From assembly GCA_017881245.1 (NCBI GenBank), contig JADGRC010000036.1:1-38411 (forward strand): DNA of 38,411 nucleotides, in the 5' to 3' direction. Both the position numbers and the translations under genes were made by a program. The notes beneath the pieces are model-generated. The model worked only from the letters and a program-made list of their open reading frames with translations. It ran no database searches and had not been told where the DNA came from. Source of the stretch: Pseudomonadota bacterium. Lineage in GTDB: Bacteria; Myxococcota_A; Polyangia; Fen-1088. Positions 15,079 to 23,107 of this stretch are shown here, one piece after another; the stretch's first letter is position 1; each line of letters opens with the position of its first letter.

Positions 15079-16722
15079 GTGGTGAGTGGCCGCCTGCTGC
15101 GTCTGCAGGGGCGGGGTCGTGGTGCGCTCGCCGTCCTGGTGTCCCTCGCTCTGCTCGGTGGGGCGGGGGCGTTTTCCGGTTGCAGTTTGCACCAGGAGGG
15201 CGTTCACCCGCCCGACAACCGCATCTTCTTCCCTGGCGGCGGCGTGATCGAAAGCGCCGGTCCGGGATTGGGCCGGTGGTTGTATGTCGTGAATTCGAAC
15301 TCGGACTTGCGCTACAACGCCGGAACCGTCGTCGCCGTGGATCTCCAGGCGGTTCGGCTCGATTACCAGGATCCCGATGGAAAACCAGCCGTCGCCCCTG
15401 ACGGCATGCCCTGGCGTCAATGTCTCGACGCCGACAGCAGTTTTGCCGACACCCGCTTTGTTCCCGGCGCCAACGTGCTCCCCAATCACCAATGCTGCTG
15501 GGACTACCTCGACCCCAAAATTCTCAACTGCGATGAACAGAAATACATCCTTCGCGACAGGACCATCCGGACCGGCAACTTCGGCGGTCGTCCCGTGCTG
15601 CAACAGTTGCACGATCAATCAATACCGGGCCGACACCGGATGTTCCTTCCAGTCCGGGGCGATGTCGCCATCGGGATGATCGAGATCGCCCCGCAGAACG
15701 CCGACGACGTACAGTTCCTGTGTACGGGACCGCGATCGATGCCGACGAATCCGCAGACCAAGTTCGCGAGCTGCGATCCGAACTGGCGCATCACGCGCAC
15801 CGACGATCCGCTCAACAATCCCGGCGCGATCGATCTGCCCGCCGACGAGATCGAACAATTGCCCGACGAACCTTATGCTTTGGCCGTCGATGACGATCTG
15901 GAGGTTTTGTACGTCGGACACCTCCGGGGCGGGGGCGTCTCGATGATCGATCTTGGAAGCGGCCAGAGCGAGCTCACGCCTCGGTTGCTGCAGGTCTATG
16001 GGGGTCTCCTGCCCCCCGATGCGAACGGTTCGCAAGGTGTTACCAGCCTGACGATCAAGAACCGAAGCACGTGTCGCGGGCCCGTTTACGTGACGTCACG
16101 GTACAATCCGCTGGTCGGTTCCTTCGTCGTGTATGGCCTCGACAACTGTGACCCCGCGGCGCGAACGGATGCCCAGGGTGCTCGCGGCATCACGATCGTG
16201 GGAACCGGACAGGTTCTCTCGACGGGCCTGATGGGAGCCGAGACGCGGGGGATCGAATTCGTTGGCACGGGAACGGATAGCGCTGGCATCGCCCACGATC
16301 CCGATCGCGCCTTCATATTGCAACGAACGCCGCCGGCGCTGGTGGCAGTCGACACGGTGGCTCAGGTTCCTTTCGCGACCATCGAGGTTTGTCAGAGTCC
16401 GACCAACCTCGTTCAACAGAAGGACGACAACGGGCGGGCTGTCGCGCTGTTCGTGACCTGCTTCGATGCCGGCGAGGTTTACGTGATCGATCCGTGGACA
16501 CCACGCGTGCGAGCCGTGATTCCGATCGGCCGCGGTCCGATCACCACGATTCTGCCTCCTGAGGGGGCGCAGGCAGCCGACACCAACCGGGCGTACGTCA
16601 TCGGTTTCGGCGCGAACAACGTGGCGGTCATCGACCTCGATCCCTTGAGCCCCACCCAGTACCGCGTCATTCAGCGCATCGGTTTCGCCAGTCCAACCCC
16701 GCGCGAGGTCGGTCCCCAGTGA
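15079..16722 (+). CDS. Secreted lipoprotein with YVTN-like beta-propeller blades
   Basis: The protein has 547 residues, begins at GTG (a second GTG follows directly) and carries a signal sequence with a plausible lipobox before Cys35 ('AFSGCSLHQ'). Blade-like repeats alternate an aromatic strand with '..V.ViDL': 'GRWLYVVNSNSD', 'PYALAVDDDLEVLYVGHLRGGGVSMIDLG', 'VTCFDAGEVYVIDPW' and 'RAYVIGFGANNVAVIDLDP'. This is the style of YVTN/surface-layer beta-propellers. I do not recognise a named family or enzyme motif. The stop overlaps the start of the next, larger lipoprotein as GTGA, so the two are probably made together and may act as a pair at the outer membrane. The function is unknown. Confidence 0.75.
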   Translation: MVSGRLLRLQGRGRGALAVLVSLALLGGAGAFSGCSLHQEGVHPPDNRIFFPGGGVIESAGPGLGRWLYVVNSNSDLRYNAGTVVAVDLQAVRLDYQDPDGKPAVAPDGMPWRQCLDADSSFADTRFVPGANVLPNHQCCWDYLDPKILNCDEQKYILRDRTIRTGNFGGRPVLQQLHDQSIPGRHRMFLPVRGDVAIGMIEIAPQNADDVQFLCTGPRSMPTNPQTKFASCDPNWRITRTDDPLNNPGAIDLPADEIEQLPDEPYALAVDDDLEVLYVGHLRGGGVSMIDLGSGQSELTPRLLQVYGGLLPPDANGSQGVTSLTIKNRSTCRGPVYVTSRYNPLVGSFVVYGLDNCDPAARTDAQGARGITIVGTGQVLSTGLMGAETRGIEFVGTGTDSAGIAHDPDRAFILQRTPPALVAVDTVAQVPFATIEVCQSPTNLVQQKDDNGRAVALFVTCFDAGEVYVIDPWTPRVRAVIPIGRGPITTILPPEGAQAADTNRAYVIGFGANNVAVIDLDPLSPTQYRVIQRIGFASPTPREVGPQ

Positions 16723-19700
16723 TTTTAGCCAGGAATGCGTTTGATCTTCGATCCGCGCGCTTGGCCTTGCCGTTCCTCGGGGCCATCGTCGTGGCGACCA
16801 TCGTGGCCTGCAGTCAGACTCCGATCGTTCTGCCGTCGCGCGATCTCGATCGCCCCACGGACATGGCCTTCGCCTGCATCGGGAAGCTCACGACCGACGG
16901 GAAGGTCACCGCCATCACGGGCGAACCGATGGGTAAGTGCCATCCGTCGTTGGCTGTAGATCCCAGACCGGGAACGGTCGACGAACATGGGTGGGAATAT
17001 CGAACGTATTCGTTCGTGACGAACTCCGATCGCGGCGATCTGTCGGTCATCGACATGAGCTATTGCCGTCCGGACGACACGGCTTGTCATCCGCCGGGCG
17101 CTATTTTGGTCGATCTCGATCCTACGTCGGTCGGCTTTCGTGCCGCGCCACTCGGGGTATTGCCCGAAGTCGTCGCCGCCAGCCAAGATGGTTGTCGCCT
17201 GCTCACCGCGAATCGCGGGTCGTGTGACCTGACCCTGGTCGATCCCACGGCGCTTTTAACGAGGCACTTGGATCCCGGCAACGATTTGCCGAGCCAACCG
17301 GACATCAAGGAGTCCGTGACGATCGTCCCACTCATGGTGGGCGGCGGACATGTGGCGCCCGGCGAAATCGCGTTCGTTCCACAACAAACGGCGCTGTTGG
17401 GGGACACGATCAATGTCTGCGACCCCACCATGCTGGGGACGCTGGCCGCACCTGTCGGCGATCCCGCGCCGGTCGCCGGCGAACGGGTCCCCTGGCGTGC
17501 CGTGGTCACGTTCCCTTCGTGCGATCTGGTGGCGCTGATTGAGATTCCGAGCGGCCTGATCCTGGATTCGTATCAGGTGCGCACCCCGGCGCAGGGCGAT
17601 CGTTCTGTCCCCTTGTTGGTCAAGACGGGTACGAATCCCGTCTGTCCTTCGATGGATTGTCCTTTCGAACCAGCCGCCGCGCCGGCGGACGGGAGCACGG
17701 ACAACATGGGGCCGAGGCAGGGTCCCGGGGACGATTCGGGCGCGGGACTAGACGGCGGCGCAGACGCGGGTGAAATGCTTCCCGCGTTCGACCCGGCCTC
17801 GGGGAGGCTGGGCATCTCGGCGCTGGCGATGCGTCCCGAAGGGAAACGGATCTACTTTGGCGGCAGCAATACGCCGTCGATATTTTCCCTGGATATCGAC
17901 GGCAAGACTTTTGTCGCCCCGTCCTATTCGACGCCCAAGATCCCCAGCCTCGCGGGGGGGCAGGGGGTGCTGCGCATGCGCCTGTCGGTCGACCCATACG
18001 CGTACTCGAAGGGACATGACGCCGCGGCGTCCGAGTTACCGGAATACGGCCGTTTCGTGGCCGGGCGCCATGACGATCAGCCGAGCGATCCGTTGGAATT
18101 TCTCTACGTCATCGCCAGGGATGGCAGCCTGAGGGTGATGGACGTGGGGCGCCCGGATGGCGCTCCCGACGCGCCGCCCGTCGAATGTGATCTGGGGATC
18201 GATCCGGGCGACCCGAACGCTCACTCGCCCGACGGGGTCCGGAGGGCTTGCTTTCAATACCCGGCGCCGAATCCAGCGCCCAAGGATTGGCCGCGACGCC
18301 TGTTGTCCGCCGGTATTCCTGGGTTGCGATTCCCCGCCCCTCCCCAGGACATCGCGTTCGCAAACTACTTGACCCCGCCCACAAACACCCCCCTGACTCC
18401 GACGGTCGACGAGCAGTTGATGAGCGGAGCATTCGCTTTCGTCATGACCAACGCGGGAGCGGTCTACGTGCTGAATATCGATCCGGAACCGCGGTTGACC
18501 CACCAAGCCTGGCAGGATGGTCCGACGCCTCATTTCGACCTAACAGACCCCCTGACCAACCTTCCCGAATCGCCCGCTCCGCTGACCCACAGTCAGCGGG
18601 ATTTTAACGTCCTGACGTACTCGACCTCGCTCGGCGCGCAAGTCGGTCCGCCGCGAATCGATACGGCTCCGAGCGCGCCCGTGGAGGGTCCGTCCCTGAA
18701 AGGCTTCAAGACCCGAGAAAGTCGGGTCGACGCGCGCGCTATTACCTTCACGGGGGCGTCGACCGATCCCCTGACCTACGCGTATTTCCCGAATCGAGCG
18801 ACGGTGCACTCACAAACCTGGCGAATCGAATGGGAGGGGGACATTTCGGGTGTTCGGGTCACCGGAGACATCGATGAAACGGCGGTGGTGCCGTCGCCTA
18901 CGGTCACCAAGATCTTGGACAACGGCTCTGGTTTTTGCCCACTCGGTGGAAGCGATGGGGACGTCATGACGCTGGTTGGCTGCGACACCGACGCGGGCTG
19001 CCCGGTCGGAAATGCCTGCATTCATAGCGCGCAGGTTCCCGCCACAATCGATGGTCGGGCCGTTCAAGGAATGTGCCTGCCCAGAAGCATGACGGAACCG
19101 CAACGACAGGCTTGCGAGCCGATGATGCAGACTTTTCGGCGCTACGAGATTCTGACCGCGCTGGATGGAAGCACTATCGTGGTCCCGCGTCGGGCCGAGG
19201 TCCCGCGGCCCGCATACACGAACGAGCTCGGTCAACGCGTCACCTGTGACCGGGACAGCGATTGTTCGCAATCGGGTCCAGCCTTCGCGAACTACAAATG
19301 CACGAAGCTTTCCGTCCGTCCCGATGGAAGCCCGCTTCGTGACCGCGAGGTCATGCCCGACGGCTCCGTGCGTGAGGCCGATCTGCGGACTCGATGCTTG
19401 CAGTCCTGCACGTCGGACGCGGCTTGTCGGGACGGACGCGTCTGCGTGTCGTATCCGGGTGACGATTCAGGCGACGCGAAGGGGAAGTTCTGCGCCGAGG
19501 CAGCGCCCATCGTCGAGGCCTGCGGTCTCGACCAACTGTTCTCCTACAAGCTCGGTGCCGGGGGGGCGTTCGTGGTGACCGGAAGTGTCGCGGGACGGAC
19601 CGAGGCCTTTCACGCCTCCGCGACGCCGAATGGACCGGTCTGCGTCCGTGACCCGTCGGTTCCCGATCTGGTCGCGCGTATTCCCATGAACAGTCCCCTT

Positions 19701-20300
19701 TGTGGCGACGACAGCACGCCCACAATCGCAGCCGACGGTACATGGAATGCCGATTTCTTGGGCCAGGCCGCGGGACCCAAGTATCCCGTCTTCGACCCTT
19801 GCTTTGTTTGCGCACGTAAGGAGACAGCGGGGACCTTCACGCCTATCACCACGGGGCCCTGCAACCCGGTCGATTCGGTGGTCTCCGCGGTGTTTCAGAA
19901 CACGGAGCTCCGGTTTGTGCTAACCGACGTCCAAAAACAGTTCACCGACCCTTTGTTGATTCAGTTCAACGTGAACGGCGGCTTCGCGGCGCAGTCCGTG
20001 TTTACGTCGTCGGACGCCCTGCCGGGATTGCCTGCCCGCATCCTGTTGGGTCCGATTTCGTCGGCCGACCAGACCCTGCCGCTTGCTCCGGCATGTACCC
20101 CAGACATGATGGATAACTGCGTGCTCGGTCGTTCATCCGATCTGCCCTACCTTTTCGTTGTGGATCAGCGGGCGTACAGCGGCGGACGCCTCGGACCTCG
20201 TGGGCAGATCCTGCGAATTACACCGCGGATATCGGCCACGGCCCCGTATGCGGGATTCGAGGGTTTCGCCGCTAGCGGCCGATATTTCCCTATCCAGTAG
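16719..20300 (+). CDS. Large Cys-rich lipoprotein with YVTN-like propeller segments
   Basis: The protein has 1193 residues with a GTG start overlapping the upstream stop. The signal peptide ends 'ATIVACSQT' (lipobox IVAC, Cys31), so it is probably an outer-membrane or surface lipoprotein. The first part carries propeller-like 'YSFVTNSDRGDLSVIDM' and 'FVMTNAGAVYVLNID'. Residues about 325-355 are an acidic Gly/Asp linker that interrupts the propeller. Residues about 740-940 are Cys-rich, with 'CDTDAGCPVGNACI', 'CDRDSDC' and 'CTSDAACRDGRVCV', resembling Cys-rich motifs I recall from myxobacterial surface proteins. The C-terminal 250 residues have no recognisable motif. I cannot assign a function; pairing with the preceding propeller lipoprotein is the main clue. 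Confidence 0.75.
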   Translation: MILARNAFDLRSARLALPFLGAIVVATIVACSQTPIVLPSRDLDRPTDMAFACIGKLTTDGKVTAITGEPMGKCHPSLAVDPRPGTVDEHGWEYRTYSFVTNSDRGDLSVIDMSYCRPDDTACHPPGAILVDLDPTSVGFRAAPLGVLPEVVAASQDGCRLLTANRGSCDLTLVDPTALLTRHLDPGNDLPSQPDIKESVTIVPLMVGGGHVAPGEIAFVPQQTALLGDTINVCDPTMLGTLAAPVGDPAPVAGERVPWRAVVTFPSCDLVALIEIPSGLILDSYQVRTPAQGDRSVPLLVKTGTNPVCPSMDCPFEPAAAPADGSTDNMGPRQGPGDDSGAGLDGGADAGEMLPAFDPASGRLGISALAMRPEGKRIYFGGSNTPSIFSLDIDGKTFVAPSYSTPKIPSLAGGQGVLRMRLSVDPYAYSKGHDAAASELPEYGRFVAGRHDDQPSDPLEFLYVIARDGSLRVMDVGRPDGAPDAPPVECDLGIDPGDPNAHSPDGVRRACFQYPAPNPAPKDWPRRLLSAGIPGLRFPAPPQDIAFANYLTPPTNTPLTPTVDEQLMSGAFAFVMTNAGAVYVLNIDPEPRLTHQAWQDGPTPHFDLTDPLTNLPESPAPLTHSQRDFNVLTYSTSLGAQVGPPRIDTAPSAPVEGPSLKGFKTRESRVDARAITFTGASTDPLTYAYFPNRATVHSQTWRIEWEGDISGVRVTGDIDETAVVPSPTVTKILDNGSGFCPLGGSDGDVMTLVGCDTDAGCPVGNACIHSAQVPATIDGRAVQGMCLPRSMTEPQRQACEPMMQTFRRYEILTALDGSTIVVPRRAEVPRPAYTNELGQRVTCDRDSDCSQSGPAFANYKCTKLSVRPDGSPLRDREVMPDGSVREADLRTRCLQSCTSDAACRDGRVCVSYPGDDSGDAKGKFCAEAAPIVEACGLDQLFSYKLGAGGAFVVTGSVAGRTEAFHASATPNGPVCVRDPSVPDLVARIPMNSPLCGDDSTPTIAADGTWNADFLGQAAGPKYPVFDPCFVCARKETAGTFTPITTGPCNPVDSVVSAVFQNTELRFVLTDVQKQFTDPLLIQFNVNGGFAAQSVFTSSDALPGLPARILLGPISSADQTLPLAPACTPDMMDNCVLGRSSDLPYLFVVDQRAYSGGRLGPRGQILRITPRISATAPYAGFEGFAASGRYFPIQ

Positions 20301-20315
20301 CACCGTCCAGTAGCA
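20293..20315 (+). repeat. 10-base direct repeat spanning a stop codon
   Basis: TCCAGTAGCA occurs twice, separated by CCG. The first copy contains the TAG stop of the 1193-residue lipoprotein. It looks like a small tandem duplication at the 3' end of the gene. The rest of this 97-base gap holds only the argS upstream region. Confidence 0.6.
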
Positions 20316-20355
20316 ATCTTGCCCGACCCAATGGGCTCGTCCGTCGACGGGTAAC

Positions 20356-20385
20356 TTGACGGATGGATGGTATGATGCCTAACTA
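20356..20385 (+). promoter_or_regulatory. Weak candidate promoter of argS
   Basis: TTGACG (20356-20361) and TAACTA (20380-20385) are separated by 18 bases, just upstream of the argS ATG at 20398. Only 12 bases lie between the -10 element and the start codon, so transcription from it would be nearly leaderless. The -35 is good and the -10 is poor. Confidence 0.25.
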
Positions 20386-20397
20386 CATGTAGGTATT

Positions 20398-22191
20398 ATG
20401 CGCACTGGACCTCGCGAGGAAGTTCGTTCCCTGTTGGTCGACGTGGTCACGGCCGCCGTTCGCGCCGGTGAGGTCGGCGCACTCCCTACCGCAATAGCTC
20501 TCGAACGCCCCAAGCAGGCCGACCACGGGGACTTCGCGACCAACGTGGCGCTTCTGATCGCCAAGGGTTCGGGGAAATCCCCGCGGGCGGTCGCGGATCT
20601 GTTGGTCGGCCGCCTGCCGATCGGCGGAACATCGCCCCTGGCGGCCGTGACGGTGGCTGGACCGGGCTTCATAAACATTCGGCTGGCGGACGCCTACTGG
20701 CAGGCAGCCTTGCCCCGGATCCTCACGGCGGCAGAGACCTGGGGGCAATCCCCGGCGCGGCAGCATCCACGCATTTGTCTGGAATACCTGAGCGCCAATC
20801 CGACGGGTCCCATGCACTTCGCGCATGGGCGTCACGCCGCCGTCGGGGATTCGCTGGCGCGCCTGCTACGGTTTGCCGGCTATCCGGTCAAAACGGAGTT
20901 CTACGTCAACGACGCGGGTAACCAGGTGCATGTGCTGTCGTTGTCGGTCTGGTCCCGATATATGGAGGCGGCCCGCGCCGCCGATCCCTCGGTACCCGCG
21001 GTTCCGTTCCCCGAAAACGGATACAAGGGCGCCTACGTTCGCGATTTTGGCAACGAGCTGTTCGCGCGCGACGGCGGACGTCACGTCGGCGATGTCCCAC
21101 CCGCCGATCTGGAGTCGATAAAATCATTCGCGATTGAACGGTGCCTCGGCATCATTCGGGCGACGCTTGCGCGGTTCGATGTCACGTTCGACTTCTGGCA
21201 AAGAGAGCGGGCGTTGCACGAAAGCGGCGATGTGCGGGCGACGCTTGCGGCGCTGGATGCGGCCGGTTTCATCGATCGCCGGGATGACGCGGTTTGGCTC
21301 AAGACGACGACGCTGTGGGGGGACGAAAAGGATCGCGTGGTGGTCAAGTCCGACGGGGTGCCGACTTATCTCCTGGCGGACATCGCCTACCACCGCAAGA
21401 AGATCGCGTCCGGCGGCGAAGAGCTTTGTGACATTTGGGGATCCGACCACCACGGCCATGTCGCCAAGATGCGCGCCGCTCTGAAGGCTTTTGGCCACGA
21501 TCCGGACATCCTGCGGGTGGTGCTGATCCAGATGGTCAGCTTGGTACGAGAGGGCAAGCCGATAGCCATGGGGAAGCGGGAAGGCGAGTTCGTGACGCTG
21601 GACGAAGTCATCACCGAGGTCGGCCGAGACGCCACGCGGTTCTTCTACTTGATGCGGCGGCACGACACGCCTTTGGAATTCGACCTGGAGCTCGCCAAAA
21701 GGCAATCCATGGACAACCCGGTGTACTACGTGCAGTACGCGCACGCGCGTTGCCGGGCCATCTTGCGTCGGGCGAGGGAGCTCGAGGCGCCGCCCGCCGT
21801 CCTCGATCCCGAACTGGCCAGCCTGCTGGCGCTGCCCGAGGAAATCGCAATTCTTCGGCGCCTGGTCGACTTCCCGGATTTCGTCGCGGACGCGGCCGCG
21901 GCCCACGAGCCTCACCGTTTGACAACCTTCCTGATGGATCTGGCGGGCGAATTCCAAAGCTACTACACGCGCCTGCAGAAAGTTTACGGGGACACGATCC
22001 TGCCGCAGGAACGGCATCGGTCGGCGGGGGACGACTGGCGCGAGCGCTGGGACTGGCGAAAGACGGCGGCGCGTCTGCACTGGGTGGAGGCCGTATCCCT
22101 CGTGATGCGGAACGGCCTTCGGTTGTTGGGGGTGTCGGCGCCCGAAGCCATGGCCAAATCTGAAAACCTCACGAAAGAGGACGAATCATGA
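20398..22191 (+). CDS. argS: Arginyl-tRNA synthetase
   Basis: The protein has 597 residues, normal for ArgRS. The N-terminal Arg_tRNA_synt_N domain includes 'ERPKQADHGDFATNVAL' and 'VAGPGFINIRL'. The catalytic core has 'YLSANPTGPMHFAHGRHAAVGDSLARLL' (the HIGH equivalent is HFAH at 140-143). The usual KMSKS site is the relaxed 'AMGKREGEFVTLDEV', as in other ArgRS lacking the canonical Lys. 'DNPVYYVQYAHAR' leads into the DALR anticodon-binding domain, which ends 'LRLLGVSAPEAM'. It charges tRNA(Arg) and needs the tRNA for amino-acid activation. The stop overlaps the SPOR-domain gene as ATGA. Confidence 0.95.
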   Translation: MRTGPREEVRSLLVDVVTAAVRAGEVGALPTAIALERPKQADHGDFATNVALLIAKGSGKSPRAVADLLVGRLPIGGTSPLAAVTVAGPGFINIRLADAYWQAALPRILTAAETWGQSPARQHPRICLEYLSANPTGPMHFAHGRHAAVGDSLARLLRFAGYPVKTEFYVNDAGNQVHVLSLSVWSRYMEAARAADPSVPAVPFPENGYKGAYVRDFGNELFARDGGRHVGDVPPADLESIKSFAIERCLGIIRATLARFDVTFDFWQRERALHESGDVRATLAALDAAGFIDRRDDAVWLKTTTLWGDEKDRVVVKSDGVPTYLLADIAYHRKKIASGGEELCDIWGSDHHGHVAKMRAALKAFGHDPDILRVVLIQMVSLVREGKPIAMGKREGEFVTLDEVITEVGRDATRFFYLMRRHDTPLEFDLELAKRQSMDNPVYYVQYAHARCRAILRRARELEAPPAVLDPELASLLALPEEIAILRRLVDFPDFVADAAAAHEPHRLTTFLMDLAGEFQSYYTRLQKVYGDTILPQERHRSAGDDWRERWDWRKTAARLHWVEAVSLVMRNGLRLLGVSAPEAMAKSENLTKEDES

Positions 22192-23075
22192 GCCCGCGAT
22201 ACACTACCGAGGCGACTATGGATGAACCCGCGTTGCGCGATGTGGAACACTGGAAAGACAAGATCGAAGTCAGGCTCGACAATCGACAGGTGTTCTTCCT
22301 GTTCTTTGGCAGCGCGATGGTTGCCTGCATGCTGTTCGTGTTGGGCGTGATCGTCGGAAAGCGCCTGGAATCTCGGGGTAGGGCGGAGGCTCCCGCGATG
22401 GAGGATCCGCTGGCGACCCTGGATCGCTTCGGCGGGGTTGCCGCCCCGGCGCCCGCGCCGACGGTCTTGACGTTTCCGCGTGCCTTGATCGGTGGCGGAC
22501 CGTCGAAGAACCGGCCATCAAGCGCCGAGCGGACGGAGCGCGCCGAGCGTGGCGAAAGGGCAGACCGGACCGAGCGGCTCGCGCTGGAGCGGGTCGCGGC
22601 CAAGCCGATCCTGACAGCGGCGGCGCCGCTGCCCATCGGGCCGCCAACGCCTCCCTCCTCCATGACGATCTCCAAGAAGTTGGCGGCTCTACCGCGACCG
22701 GCGGTCGCAGCGCCGTCCCCGCCGTCGAAATCGCCTCCGCTGGCTCAGAACAAGGAGCCGAGCCAGCCGACAAAACTGGCCGCGGCGATGTCCAAGCCTG
22801 GCGTCGTTTCGACAACAATCGGGGACAAGGGCAGGGGGCGCTTCCTGCTACAACTCAGCTCGTTTCAGGATCGCGCCGATGCAGATGCGTTCGCGCGGCG
22901 GTTCGCGGCACAGAACGCGTACGTGGTATCGACGGAGATCCCGGGCAAGGGGACCTGGTATCGGGTCCGCGTTGGAACCTACGCCAACCTGCAGGAAGCT
23001 TCCGTCGCAAAAGCGACGTTCGAGCGCGAGCACAACGTGATCGCCTATGTCGCGGGTGGCGGCTCCGCCAAATAG
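22188..23075 (+). CDS. SPOR-domain inner-membrane protein
   Basis: The protein has 295 residues and its ATG overlaps the argS stop. A short cytoplasmic N-terminus precedes one transmembrane helix, 'VFFLFFGSAMVACMLFVLGVIVG' (about 35-57). A long low-complexity periplasmic linker follows, with an Arg/Glu-rich run ('ERTERAERGERADRTERL') and Pro/Ala/Ser stretches. The C-terminal SPOR domain covers about residues 215-290: 'FLLQLSSFQDRADADAFARRF' and 'WYRVRVGTYANLQEA'. SPOR domains bind denuded septal peptidoglycan, so a cell-division role like DedD or FtsN is likely. I recall the argS-SPOR arrangement in other deltaproteobacteria. It converges with the Omp85 gene 32 bases away. Confidence 0.9.
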   Translation: MSPRYTTEATMDEPALRDVEHWKDKIEVRLDNRQVFFLFFGSAMVACMLFVLGVIVGKRLESRGRAEAPAMEDPLATLDRFGGVAAPAPAPTVLTFPRALIGGGPSKNRPSSAERTERAERGERADRTERLALERVAAKPILTAAAPLPIGPPTPPSSMTISKKLAALPRPAVAAPSPPSKSPPLAQNKEPSQPTKLAAAMSKPGVVSTTIGDKGRGRFLLQLSSFQDRADADAFARRFAAQNAYVVSTEIPGKGTWYRVRVGTYANLQEASVAKATFEREHNVIAYVAGGGSAK

Positions 23076-23107
23076 GCCACGCCGGACAGCCGAGCGACGT
23101 CCCCCGA

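Noticed and set aside
22501-22580. Repeated GAGCGGACGGAGCGC-like units suggesting a tandem DNA repeat
   Set aside because: The units are imperfect and simply encode the Arg/Glu-rich part of the SPOR protein linker.
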